From: a virus
IMG/VR virus record: IMGVR_UViG_3300025778_000065
Span: 1 to 27,473 of that record
Length of the DNA: 27,473 bases
Direction: 5' to 3' (one strand)
Positions 21,242 through 27,473 of the stretch are shown piece after piece. Numbering within the stretch: position 1 is the stretch's first letter; each line of letters opens with the position of its first letter. A model generated the notes under the pieces. That model searched no databases, was not told the origin of the DNA, and was given only the letters and a program-made list of their open reading frames with translations. Made by a program: the position numbers and the translations under genes.

Positions 21242-22446
21242 AATTTTTCTTTAATTCTTTTCATTATTTCGGCAAAAGTATATTCTGCATCTTGATGTAG
21301 CTTATAAAATTCAAATGCGCTGTTTCGCCATTCTTCTCTCATTCCAGGATCTTTCTCGAGGGCTTTAATTGTCTCCAGCGTTTCTGCCATGTTTTCCTCA
21401 TCAAGCCAGACTGTTCCGTTATTCTTACAATCTATCAATGGCTTTTTATAGTGACGATGCTTGCATAATTGCCCATACTTTTTTCTAAAAACGGGTATTG
21501 TTCCAGTGCATGCCAATTCACAGTGAGTGTACTCAATTGATCTCTCGATAAAGTGAGGCTTTAATAATGAAAGCTGATAGCCAAATCCTACTCGTGACAT
21601 ACGCTCAAGCATTTCAGAATTTACATAAGGACCAAAGACATAGACCAGATCTCCATAACCTTTTGAGAGATCTACAGTTGATACGTTTTCATTAATCAAT
21701 CCATGAAAATCTGAGAGTTCTTGAAATCCAAGATATGCTGGAGAGCGTTCAATTCCCTCAAAAGTAGTAAGATAGCCAGCCTTCCTCAGAAAGTTATTAT
21801 GGAAATCGAACATCTCCTTATATCCTTTCCAACTCGTGGTTCTTCCAATCCACTTATTGTGTTTTGCATCTTGAGTCTTGATGTCAGCTTTCCAGTACTT
21901 TTCTTTTACAGGATCGAAATACATTCCAGGCTGAAAGCCAAGAACTTCAAATGGATTGTCGTCAATAAAGTTTGAGAGCCCGCCTCCACGAATCTTTGTA
22001 GCGTATTGTGCAAAATCATTGGTTACGCTATGAGCAAAGATGATGTCTGCTCTTTGAATAGATTCATCCATGCATGCATTTCTTCGAATAGATTGCATAG
22101 AATGATCGTGTTGTATAAGAACAATAGGCTTCTTAATTTCATTTAGTGCTCGCGAAAATCCTTGAACAGCTTCATCACTATATGATTCTGGAGGAAGACT
22201 ATTTACGATTACGATGTCACACTCGTTTGAAGCATGAATCATGTTATCGACTTCTTCTTTCTTACTCAGTTTAAGTTCAGTAATGCCTTGAGTGTCATGG
22301 GCGTTCTTTCTTGTCCATGATTTGTCTCTTGATGCAAAGGCTACGAAATCGTGTTTATGTTTCTTAAGCCATTTCATCTGTTCAAGTGTGAACTTAGTTA
22401 CTCCACACCCTTCAATACCTCTACCCATTATAATTGATATTTTCAT
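21238..22446 (-). CDS. a-gt: DNA alpha-glucosyltransferase (T4 AGT homologue)
   Basis: Transfers glucose from UDP-glucose to 5-hydroxymethylcytosine in DNA. At 402 aa it is almost exactly the length of T4 AGT (400) and similar along its whole length: the N-terminus MKISIIMGRGIEGCGVTKFT parallels T4 MRICIFMARGLEGCGVTKFS. Shared blocks are VLIQHDHSMQSIRRN, NKWIGRTTSWKGYKEMFDFH, ERSPAYLGFQ, NSEMLERMSRVGFGYQLS and RSIEYTHCELACTGTIPVF. GT-B fold, family GT72. It sits where T4 has beta-gt (position from memory). ATGA overlaps on both sides. Confidence 0.95.
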   Translation of the reverse strand: MKISIIMGRGIEGCGVTKFTLEQMKWLKKHKHDFVAFASRDKSWTRKNAHDTQGITELKLSKKEEVDNMIHASNECDIVIVNSLPPESYSDEAVQGFSRALNEIKKPIVLIQHDHSMQSIRRNACMDESIQRADIIFAHSVTNDFAQYATKIRGGGLSNFIDDNPFEVLGFQPGMYFDPVKEKYWKADIKTQDAKHNKWIGRTTSWKGYKEMFDFHNNFLRKAGYLTTFEGIERSPAYLGFQELSDFHGLINENVSTVDLSKGYGDLVYVFGPYVNSEMLERMSRVGFGYQLSLLKPHFIERSIEYTHCELACTGTIPVFRKKYGQLCKHRHYKKPLIDCKNNGTVWLDEENMAETLETIKALEKDPGMREEWRNSAFEFYKLHQDAEYTFAEIMKRIKEKL

Positions 22447-22817
22447 GATTTAATGTGAATGTACTTATAGGCCTTTTCTAGAATAGATTTTTCATAAGAT
22501 TTATCGTTTAACTTCCGGTTCCGAGGACTCGGGTGAGGAAGAACAAAGTGATCAATTCCAGCTTTCTTAAGAGCCGCAGAGGCAAATCCTCCAAGAGCTA
22601 ATACTCTTTTATATGGACGCGCTAATTCAAGTGTAGTAAAGTCTACATCACTGAGTTTAGGATTATCTTTTGGGCAATGAAAGGTGTTTATGAATGAGAA
22701 CTTATCAATCTTAATAGTATTCATCCATAACGTTAAACGATCAAAAGTCGAGTTTTTTCTTACTCGACTTCCCGTAATTTTATTTGAGGGATTCATCCCC
22801 ACTACGATTGTTTTCAT
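22443..22817 (-). CDS. uracil-DNA-glycosylase-superfamily protein
   Basis: 124 residues. VVGMNPSNK at 5-13 (GxNPS, motif 1) and LPHPSPRNRK at 93-102 (HPSPxN, motif 2) define the UDG superfamily. At about 120 aa it is a minimal version. No Asp or Asn water-activating residue in the usual GQDPY form is present, so catalytic type is unclear. ATGA-coupled between dCMP deaminase and alpha-glucosyltransferase, with GGGAG 8 nt upstream. It might excise uracil or unmodified bases, or may have been recruited to hypermodification; nothing in the sequence decides this. Confidence 0.75.
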   Translation of the reverse strand: MKTIVVGMNPSNKITGSRVRKNSTFDRLTLWMNTIKIDKFSFINTFHCPKDNPKLSDVDFTTLELARPYKRVLALGGFASAALKKAGIDHFVLPHPSPRNRKLNDKSYEKSILEKAYKYIHIKS

Positions 22818-23254
22818 TCGCTAAACTCCCAAGTAACACCTGCTTCTTCAAATAGACTTAGAGTTAATTCACATGAATCTTTCCAGTTTCCGGCTCTTTC
22901 TATTCTAGGCATAACGATATGCTTACATCCAACTTGAATCATACCCTTTGCACACTCTGAACATGCTGGAAGCCCATGAATAAACATTGTAGAATCGCGA
23001 AGGGATACACCATTCATTGAAGCGTTATAGATCACATTCATTTCGGCATGAACTACGTATTTGTACTTGATCTCGCGATTGCTATATCTTTCTTCTGTAT
23101 CATTTATGAGTCGAGGGAATCCATTATAACCCTGAGAAAGAACTTGGCCACGATCACCGATAGCGACTGCGCCTATCTTTCGAGATGGATCTTTTGACCA
23201 AGATGCAACTTCTTTTGCGAGGTTAAGGTACCTCTGTTTCCATTTACTGTCCAT
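22814..23254 (-). CDS. cd: dCMP deaminase
   Basis: Converts dCMP to dUMP, feeding thymidylate synthesis and lowering the dCMP pool. 146 residues with the zinc site complete: H69-A-E71 (VVHAEMNVIYNA) and C98/C101 (LPACSEC). The N-terminus KEVASWSKDPSRKIGAV and QGYNGFPR are typical of phage and bacterial dCMP deaminases. Somewhat shorter than T4 Cd (193 aa), without its extra zinc-binding insert. It overlaps gp42 by 11 bp and the UDG-like gene as ATGA. Confidence 0.93.
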   Translation of the reverse strand: MDSKWKQRYLNLAKEVASWSKDPSRKIGAVAIGDRGQVLSQGYNGFPRLINDTEERYSNREIKYKYVVHAEMNVIYNASMNGVSLRDSTMFIHGLPACSECAKGMIQVGCKHIVMPRIERAGNWKDSCELTLSLFEEAGVTWEFSE

Positions 23255-23924
23255 CTTTTAAGAGATCAAAGTGTCTTTCGTAAACGTGTAAAGAACCAAC
23301 ATTCCAGATGATGTTACCTTTTTCATAATTTTCATCTGCTTTCTTATTCAAATCTTCGAGTAAACGATCTAGAACTATTGATTGCCAATAACGATCGTTC
23401 TTATAACCAAAGACAACATCATTACTTCTCATCTGCACGACTGCATGAAGCTTATTATCACGAAGTAAGTATTGAACTGCGTTTGTGCACATGAAGTCGG
23501 ACATTCCATCTTTGCAATAATCTTGGTGCATAGTTGGACGAGTGTAAATCATGACAGCTCGACGAGAGTTGCGGTGTGCTAATAGTTCAAGAAGAACTGA
23601 CCAATATTGCTTATGGTTTGCTTCAGAGTATATGCACCAACCATAATTTGAATTGATGTAACCTTTTGTAGAAGCAACTTGTTGCCAGATCTTTGGAGGA
23701 CCACCAGGAATATCTGATACTTTTAAAGACAAAGAGTCATACCACTGAAGTTCACGCTCGACGTACTCAGTAACTTTACCAAAGATTGCTTCTTCGTCAG
23801 CTATGAAGTTTGCACCAATCAACTCGATAGTTTTTACACCAGTTTTATCAGAGACAAATCGACCTGCGGCCAGTTCATCAATGAAGTGTTGACGTATGTC
23901 TTTAACTCTTGGAAGATTTATCAT
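23244..23924 (-). CDS. 42: dCMP hydroxymethylase (T4 gp42)
   Basis: Makes 5-hydroxymethyl-dCMP from dCMP and methylene-tetrahydrofolate; thymidylate-synthase fold. 226 residues (T4 246). Nearly colinear with T4: DKTGVKTIELIGANFIADE, PPKIWQQVASTKGYINSNYG, MIYTRPTMHQDYCKDGMSDF, then Cys146 nucleophile in MCTNAVQYL, MRSNDVVFG and IIWNVGSLHVYERHF. E58 and D177 match T4 E60 and D179, residues tied to hydroxymethylation. It overlaps the DUF1599-like gene by 23 bp and cd by 11 bp. Best single indicator that this phage has hydroxymethylcytosine DNA. Confidence 0.96.
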   Translation of the reverse strand: MINLPRVKDIRQHFIDELAAGRFVSDKTGVKTIELIGANFIADEEAIFGKVTEYVERELQWYDSLSLKVSDIPGGPPKIWQQVASTKGYINSNYGWCIYSEANHKQYWSVLLELLAHRNSRRAVMIYTRPTMHQDYCKDGMSDFMCTNAVQYLLRDNKLHAVVQMRSNDVVFGYKNDRYWQSIVLDRLLEDLNKKADENYEKGNIIWNVGSLHVYERHFDLLKDGQ

Positions 23925-24261
23925 TGGACTTTTGAATTGGACGATTTAAAAAATCACGATCAGAGGTTTGACCTTCAATACCGCCACGTATATATGCAAC
24001 GATAAAAGAAGAGTAATTAATAAGATCCTTCGCAGAATCTTCAATCGATTCAAAGTTAGGTTTGTAGTTTGGATCATTCTCCATCGCTTCGATGACTGAT
24101 CGCATTCTCAACGTTTTTGCATGAATGATATCAAGAATAGAAGATACACCACGAGGATAATAATCAGATTGACGAATTCGGCTATTTGGATTCTGATAAT
24201 CGTTTGACTTCTTCGTTTGAAGTTCGGCACATTCTTGGAGAACTTTGATGGATTCTTTCAT
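23902..24261 (-). CDS. DUF1599-like (nucleotide modification associated) protein
   Basis: 119 residues, helical: VLQECAELQTKKSNDYQNPN, RGVSSILDIIHAKTLRMRSV and DSAKDLINYSSFIVAYI. The KKxxDY...R...L(D)IIHxKxxRM pattern is that of DUF1599, which (from memory) Pfam calls a nucleotide modification associated domain. It leads the modification operon directly behind the 24270 promoter and overlaps gp42 by 23 bp. Biochemical role unknown; an accessory or pyrophosphohydrolase-like helical protein is plausible. Confidence 0.7.
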   Translation of the reverse strand: MKESIKVLQECAELQTKKSNDYQNPNSRIRQSDYYPRGVSSILDIIHAKTLRMRSVIEAMENDPNYKPNFESIEDSAKDLINYSSFIVAYIRGGIEGQTSDRDFLNRPIQKSNDKSSKS

Positions 24262-24269
24262 AAGGGATT

Positions 24270-24298
24270 AATATAAGTTATTTTTCAGTATTTGTAAA
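24270..24298 (-). promoter_or_regulatory. early-type promoter of the modification operon
   Basis: TTTACA (24298-24293), 17 bp, then TATATT (24275-24270). GTTTACAA matches the T4 early -35 region. It starts just after the TAG of the nuclease-like gene and is about 10 nt from the next ATG. Confidence 0.7.
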
Positions 24299-24910
24299 CT
24301 ATAAAATGCAGAGATCAAGTAAGATTTTTCTTCTTCGAGCGGCTGAAGAATCTACTCGATAATAGGTCTTTCCGGTTGAAGATACCTCTTTCCTGAAGTA
24401 TCCAAGCGTCTTCACGAGTTCTTTAATATCAATCATCCAGAGAGGCGTATAGAGATACTTGAGATACGCTATCTTTTCATATCCAATCACCATAAGCACG
24501 TCACAGTATTTGGAGCTATGCAATAAAGATTTAATCGTAGTATCTGATATGTTCCAATTAAGATCTCCGTACTCAGGATGTAAGAGGCAGCTTTTTACTT
24601 GAATAAATCTACCCTCACATTCTAGATCTTGCATTCTTTTTCCGAATGGAATACTCTTTGCATTATTTACTGCCGGCGATACCTGCTTGAATAAGTTATT
24701 TAAGAGTAGATAGCATTCAGCACCCATTCCCGGTGCAGTGTGTTCGCGGATAGTATTTTCATCGCGATACTGAGGGTGACCTTCAGGGTACTTTTGTTCA
24801 CGAATAATATTGTTTACAAATAGCTCTAGATCTTTGCTATAGTCTTTACCCACATCAAGCACGCCCCTCTGGGCACAATAATTCATCACCGGTTCAGAAA
24901 AAGGTTTCAT
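24299..24910 (-). CDS. probable PD-(D/E)XK nuclease
   Basis: 203 residues. HTAPGMGAECYLLLNNLF places a conserved Glu (E65) in a helix; KRMQDLECEGRFIQVKSCL gives D95 followed by Q104-V-K106, the D-(x)n-[E/Q]xK core; WNISDTTIKSLLHSSKYCDV and DVLMVIGYEKIAYL are the next helix and strand. This is the fold of restriction-like endonucleases. No Shine-Dalgarno sequence. It lies between the primase-like gene and the modification operon. A nuclease that attacks unmodified host DNA, as T4 EndoII does with a different fold, is a reasonable inference only. Confidence 0.65.
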   Translation of the reverse strand: MKPFSEPVMNYCAQRGVLDVGKDYSKDLELFVNNIIREQKYPEGHPQYRDENTIREHTAPGMGAECYLLLNNLFKQVSPAVNNAKSIPFGKRMQDLECEGRFIQVKSCLLHPEYGDLNWNISDTTIKSLLHSSKYCDVLMVIGYEKIAYLKYLYTPLWMIDIKELVKTLGYFRKEVSSTGKTYYRVDSSAARRRKILLDLCIL

Positions 24911-24916
24911 ATAATA

Positions 24917-25867
24917 TTAGGGTAAGTGTTTATAGGCATACTCTATCGCCCTATCAGCTTCATTCTTCAGAGGACGATTCTGGTATATATTAGCAGTTTC
25001 AACATCGAGTTCACGAATCAATTCGGCAATTTCAACTGCAGTGATTGGATAACTCTTTTTTACAGCGTTGCATGCGATACTTGTCATGATCTTATAGATC
25101 ATGCGATATCTTCCGCTGCCATCAATCATTGCAATACTTTTATATTCGTTTATAAGTTTTTTGTTTACGAAAGGGCAATCACGATAAGAACTCCAGGAGA
25201 TATTCTTATTCGTCATTGTATCTTTGCGAATGTTTAGAATTTCTTTTCTTATATTATCAGGAAGTCTATCTAAAAATGAATTTCCAATCTTTTCAGAGAA
25301 TTCATACTTAGTCATGAGTTCTTCAGCATTCATGAACTCACCTTTTACAGTAAAGATAAAGTTATCTGCATTTGGATACTGAGCTGGAACATAATACATC
25401 CGGCTAAAATCTTTTGTTTGCTCGTCTCCAATAGAATTAAATTCTTTACTCAGGGCATACCAAAAGTGACGAATTTTTTCATTTGGAACATGAGAAGATA
25501 AAGGGAAGACTAAACGAAACTTTGGTTTTTCTTTTGTTGAGGATGCTGTAGAATAACAAACGAAGTAATACTTGTTCTTATACTTCTCAACGATATCTTC
25601 TACTCTACCTTCATAGCTATCTACGTCAAGAGCTGCCCAGCCAGCCCAGGCGATTACATTTACATTTGCTCGCGTAGTGTTCTCTTTATAAATCGCAGGA
25701 GATATCAAAGGAGAAGATTTTTTCTTTTCTCCTCTCTTTGCTTTATATCCTGGCTGCTTTGATAACTGATAAAGCAGCGCTTCGAACTTATCCCAAGACT
25801 TGAAGTCCATTCGCTTCGCAGTCTTGTTATCGAAGATAGATTTAAAAAGAGTAAAGCTATACGTCAT
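24917..25867 (-). CDS. primase-polymerase (AEP-like) protein
   Basis: 316 residues. GWAALDVDSYEG supplies a D81-x-D83 metal motif; YFVCYSTASSTKEKPKFRLV followed by FPLSS is the strand and basic loop common to AEP/PrimPol-type proteins; DEQTKDFSRMYYVPAQYP gives a third acidic site (about D148-D153). A helical C-terminal part (MIYKIMTSIACNAVK, TAVEIAELIREL) could be a PriCT-like domain. No helicase domain is fused. It is located between a MazG-like gene and a nuclease, next to gp43, so a priming role at the fork is likely. ATGA-coupled to the preceding gene. Confidence 0.7.
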   Translation of the reverse strand: MTYSFTLFKSIFDNKTAKRMDFKSWDKFEALLYQLSKQPGYKAKRGEKKKSSPLISPAIYKENTTRANVNVIAWAGWAALDVDSYEGRVEDIVEKYKNKYYFVCYSTASSTKEKPKFRLVFPLSSHVPNEKIRHFWYALSKEFNSIGDEQTKDFSRMYYVPAQYPNADNFIFTVKGEFMNAEELMTKYEFSEKIGNSFLDRLPDNIRKEILNIRKDTMTNKNISWSSYRDCPFVNKKLINEYKSIAMIDGSGRYRMIYKIMTSIACNAVKKSYPITAVEIAELIRELDVETANIYQNRPLKNEADRAIEYAYKHLP

Positions 25868-26268
25868 TTCTTCTGGAGTTTACTTAGTAGACCTACGTTA
25901 TCTTTATGCTCTGGAGCAACCCAGCCATTTGGTTTAATGAGATCTGGAAGTCCTAGAGGATTTGGCCTTGAAGCTTTGATTCCTACTTCTTTCGCCATGT
26001 TTGCTTTGTGTACTTCGTCCCATGCTTTATAAGCATCAACATCAAAGGCATCAAGAGTACCTATTGCAACAACACAAAGATCAATCAAAGCGTCGACAAT
26101 ATCGTCCACTTCTTTTGAGTTCTTCATTTCATTCAATTCTTCTTCTAGGAATCTAATTCTAAATTCTAGAAAAGAATAAAGTTTTTGCTCATCCAGTGAT
26201 CGAATCACAGGATTGACTCCAAACTTTTTATGCATGTCGCCGATATCTTTAACCCAGTTCTTGCTCAT
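25864..26268 (-). CDS. MazG-like nucleoside triphosphate pyrophosphohydrolase
   Basis: 134 residues, helical. RFLEEELNEMKN carries the EExxE metal motif (residues 42-46), DIVDALIDLCVVAIG the second acidic helix (D59, D63), and AWDEVHKANMAK plus DLIKPNGWVAPE are the family's C-terminal signature. Such phage enzymes hydrolyse dNTPs or alarmones. In a hydroxymethylcytosine phage a dCTPase/dUTPase role like T4 gp56 would be expected somewhere, and this is the only candidate in the window; substrate unproven. AGGA lies 7 nt before the ATG. Confidence 0.8.
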   Translation of the reverse strand: MSKNWVKDIGDMHKKFGVNPVIRSLDEQKLYSFLEFRIRFLEEELNEMKNSKEVDDIVDALIDLCVVAIGTLDAFDVDAYKAWDEVHKANMAKEVGIKASRPNPLGLPDLIKPNGWVAPEHKDNVGLLSKLQKK

Positions 26269-26276
26269 ATTTGTAT

Positions 26277-26306
26277 CCTATATTAGTTTTGGCTAGTTGT
26301 AAACAA
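26277..26306 (-). promoter_or_regulatory. early-type promoter upstream of the MazG-like gene
   Basis: TTGTTTACA (26306-26298) then TATAGG (26282-26277). Spacing is 15 bp if TTTACA is the -35 hexamer or 18 bp if TTGTTT is. It follows the gp43 stop directly. Confidence 0.5.
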
Positions 26307-27473
26307 TTAAGAGAAAAAACTTTCAAGATTTGATCCGCCTTCAGCTCTCCAGCCTACTGCTTCAAGTATCTGAGAAAGAGGATCTAAGAAAGTCTTCTGG
26401 AATTGAATGTCACGATCAACATACTTATGTAGATTCAATTCCTTTGGAAGAATATCAATGAAAGATATTACATTCTCTTGAATAACATTTGGAGTCTTCA
26501 GATATGTAAACTTGATCTTTTCTCCGTTCTTGATCAACTCATACTTTCTCTCGAGTCCATTACGTTTTACGTGATGATTAAAGAGTAAGGCGCCTCTTAC
26601 ATGAATTGGAGTTCCCGTTCCTCCACCTTTCTTATAGATTGTAGAGTTTGAAGCCCACTCGCTGAGATTGGATACTCCTCGAGGAAAAGCAATTTGCTCA
26701 GGAGGAAGTTCATCAAACTTAGATCTGAATTCTGCAATTTCTTTTTGAACTGCAACTTCATCCTTTGTCATAATCGTTTTAAAGAGATCTCGCATTGCAT
26801 CTCTACAAACTTCAGGAGTTGAGGACTTAATCGCCTCAATACCCATGATCTTAATTTCTGGCTCATCGTACTGGACGCCTTCGTTGTTATGAACGTTTAG
26901 GATGTATCTTTTCTTTGCTGTCCAGATTCCACGATCAGCTATCGCTTCACGCTTCATCATCATACGATTCTTTGGACAACCCATTTGTTTTGCAAGCTTT
27001 TCGTAAGCTGCGTTTAAAACAGGAGTCACGCCTTTTCCACAGAACTCGTCTAAGAACTTTACAGGATTCTTCGGTTGAAACTTTTCTACAACCTTTTCCA
27101 TATTCACATACAACGAATCAGTATCAATCGCGATTACATAGTCTACGTTGTTTGATTTTAACGTATCATTCAGATATTTGTTTACGGCTTTTTCTGCCCA
27201 GCGAATCGCAACTTGGCCAGATAGAGTAACTGCTTCTGCAACTCGTATATCGAAGTATCGAAAGTAAGCATTACCTAAAGCACCGTATAAAGAGTTTAAA
27301 AGAATCTTTACTGCAATCTGTTGATTATCTAAACGAGAGATATCTCTCTCAAGTTTATAAAGTTCTACTTTATCATCTTTTGGAAGTGCAGCTTTCTTCT
27401 TCTGAGCTTCGATCTTTGCGTTTTTAAGAATTACACGCTTATCGTAAATTTCATTAATGATTCGAGGTATGAC
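26307..27473 (-). CDS. 43: DNA polymerase, family B, gp43 (C-terminal part)
   Basis: The 388 C-terminal residues; the N-terminus (exonuclease domain and motif A) lies beyond the right edge. The frame is open to 27473. Motif B KILLNSLYGALGN and motif C VIAIDTDSLYVN with the catalytic Asp pair are present, followed by REAIADRGIWTAKKRYILNV, IMGIEAIKSSTPEVCRDAM and HVRGALLFNHH, all matching T4 gp43 colinearly. The C-terminus NLESFFS parallels the T4 clamp-binding LDFLFG peptide. Replicates the phage genome with gp41 and others. A TTG-started shorter frame inside it is an artefact. Confidence 0.97.
   Translation of the reverse strand, partial: VIPRIINEIYDKRVILKNAKIEAQKKKAALPKDDKVELYKLERDISRLDNQQIAVKILLNSLYGALGNAYFRYFDIRVAEAVTLSGQVAIRWAEKAVNKYLNDTLKSNNVDYVIAIDTDSLYVNMEKVVEKFQPKNPVKFLDEFCGKGVTPVLNAAYEKLAKQMGCPKNRMMMKREAIADRGIWTAKKRYILNVHNNEGVQYDEPEIKIMGIEAIKSSTPEVCRDAMRDLFKTIMTKDEVAVQKEIAEFRSKFDELPPEQIAFPRGVSNLSEWASNSTIYKKGGGTGTPIHVRGALLFNHHVKRNGLERKYELIKNGEKIKFTYLKTPNVIQENVISFIDILPKELNLHKYVDRDIQFQKTFLDPLSQILEAVGWRAEGGSNLESFFS

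Noticed and set aside
26307-27113. Separate 268-aa gene starting at 27113
   Set aside because: The start is a TTG inside gp43 motif C (DTDSLYV); the frame continues upstream to the window edge as DNA polymerase.

Overview
The window is part of a T4-superfamily myovirus genome (class Caudoviricetes). It is AT-rich, and every supported gene lies on the minus strand, packed with 1-20 bp overlaps (many ATGA or TAATG junctions). Recognisable T4 homologues are DNA polymerase gp43 (C-terminal part), dCMP hydroxymethylase gp42, dCMP deaminase, alpha-glucosyltransferase, UvsX, gp40, helicase gp41 and ribonucleotide reductase NrdB/NrdA. From memory, the order 43-42-glucosyltransferase-uvsX-40-41 matches T4, with an alpha-glucosyltransferase where T4 has its beta enzyme. 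The host cannot be named. The compact NrdA/NrdB pair resembles Bacteroidetes-type enzymes, but the early promoters look like T4/proteobacterial sigma-70 promoters. No tRNA, CRISPR array or insertion sequence was found.

Transcription runs right to left. (1) 27473-24299: gp43, then a promoter, a MazG-like pyrophosphohydrolase, a primase-polymerase-like protein and a probable PD-(D/E)XK nuclease. (2) 24298-20042: a DNA-modification operon with its own promoter, holding a DUF1599-like protein, gp42, dCMP deaminase, a uracil-DNA-glycosylase-fold protein, alpha-glucosyltransferase and an atypical C5-cytosine methyltransferase. Together these predict glucosylated 5-hydroxymethylcytosine DNA. (3) 20031-17106: uvsX-40-41 and a 47-aa ORF. 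(4) 17127-14325: early-type genes of unknown function. (5) 14305-14195: an untranslated stretch with a 12-bp long-range inverted repeat followed by a T-run, possibly a small RNA or terminator. (6) 14157-3280: late or virion-type genes, including a SprT-like metalloprotein, two glycosyltransferases, a nucleotidyltransferase with a capsid-targeting-like N-terminus, and three large His/Ala-rich mosaic proteins. (7) 3263-1: the nrdB-nrdA operon, a zinc-ribbon protein and a partial GIY-YIG protein.

Two promoter classes stand out. Early-type promoters (TTTACA or TTGTAC, mostly 16-17 bp, then TATA-like) precede the replication, modification and nrd operons. Late-type octamers (TATAAATA or AATAAATA) sit directly upstream of six genes, all below position 14000. 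By T4 spacing, five of these six would start transcription 0-6 nt before the ATG. At two genes the octamer lies in or beside a strong hairpin that would hide the start codon in read-through mRNA, echoing T4 genes such as e and I-TevI.
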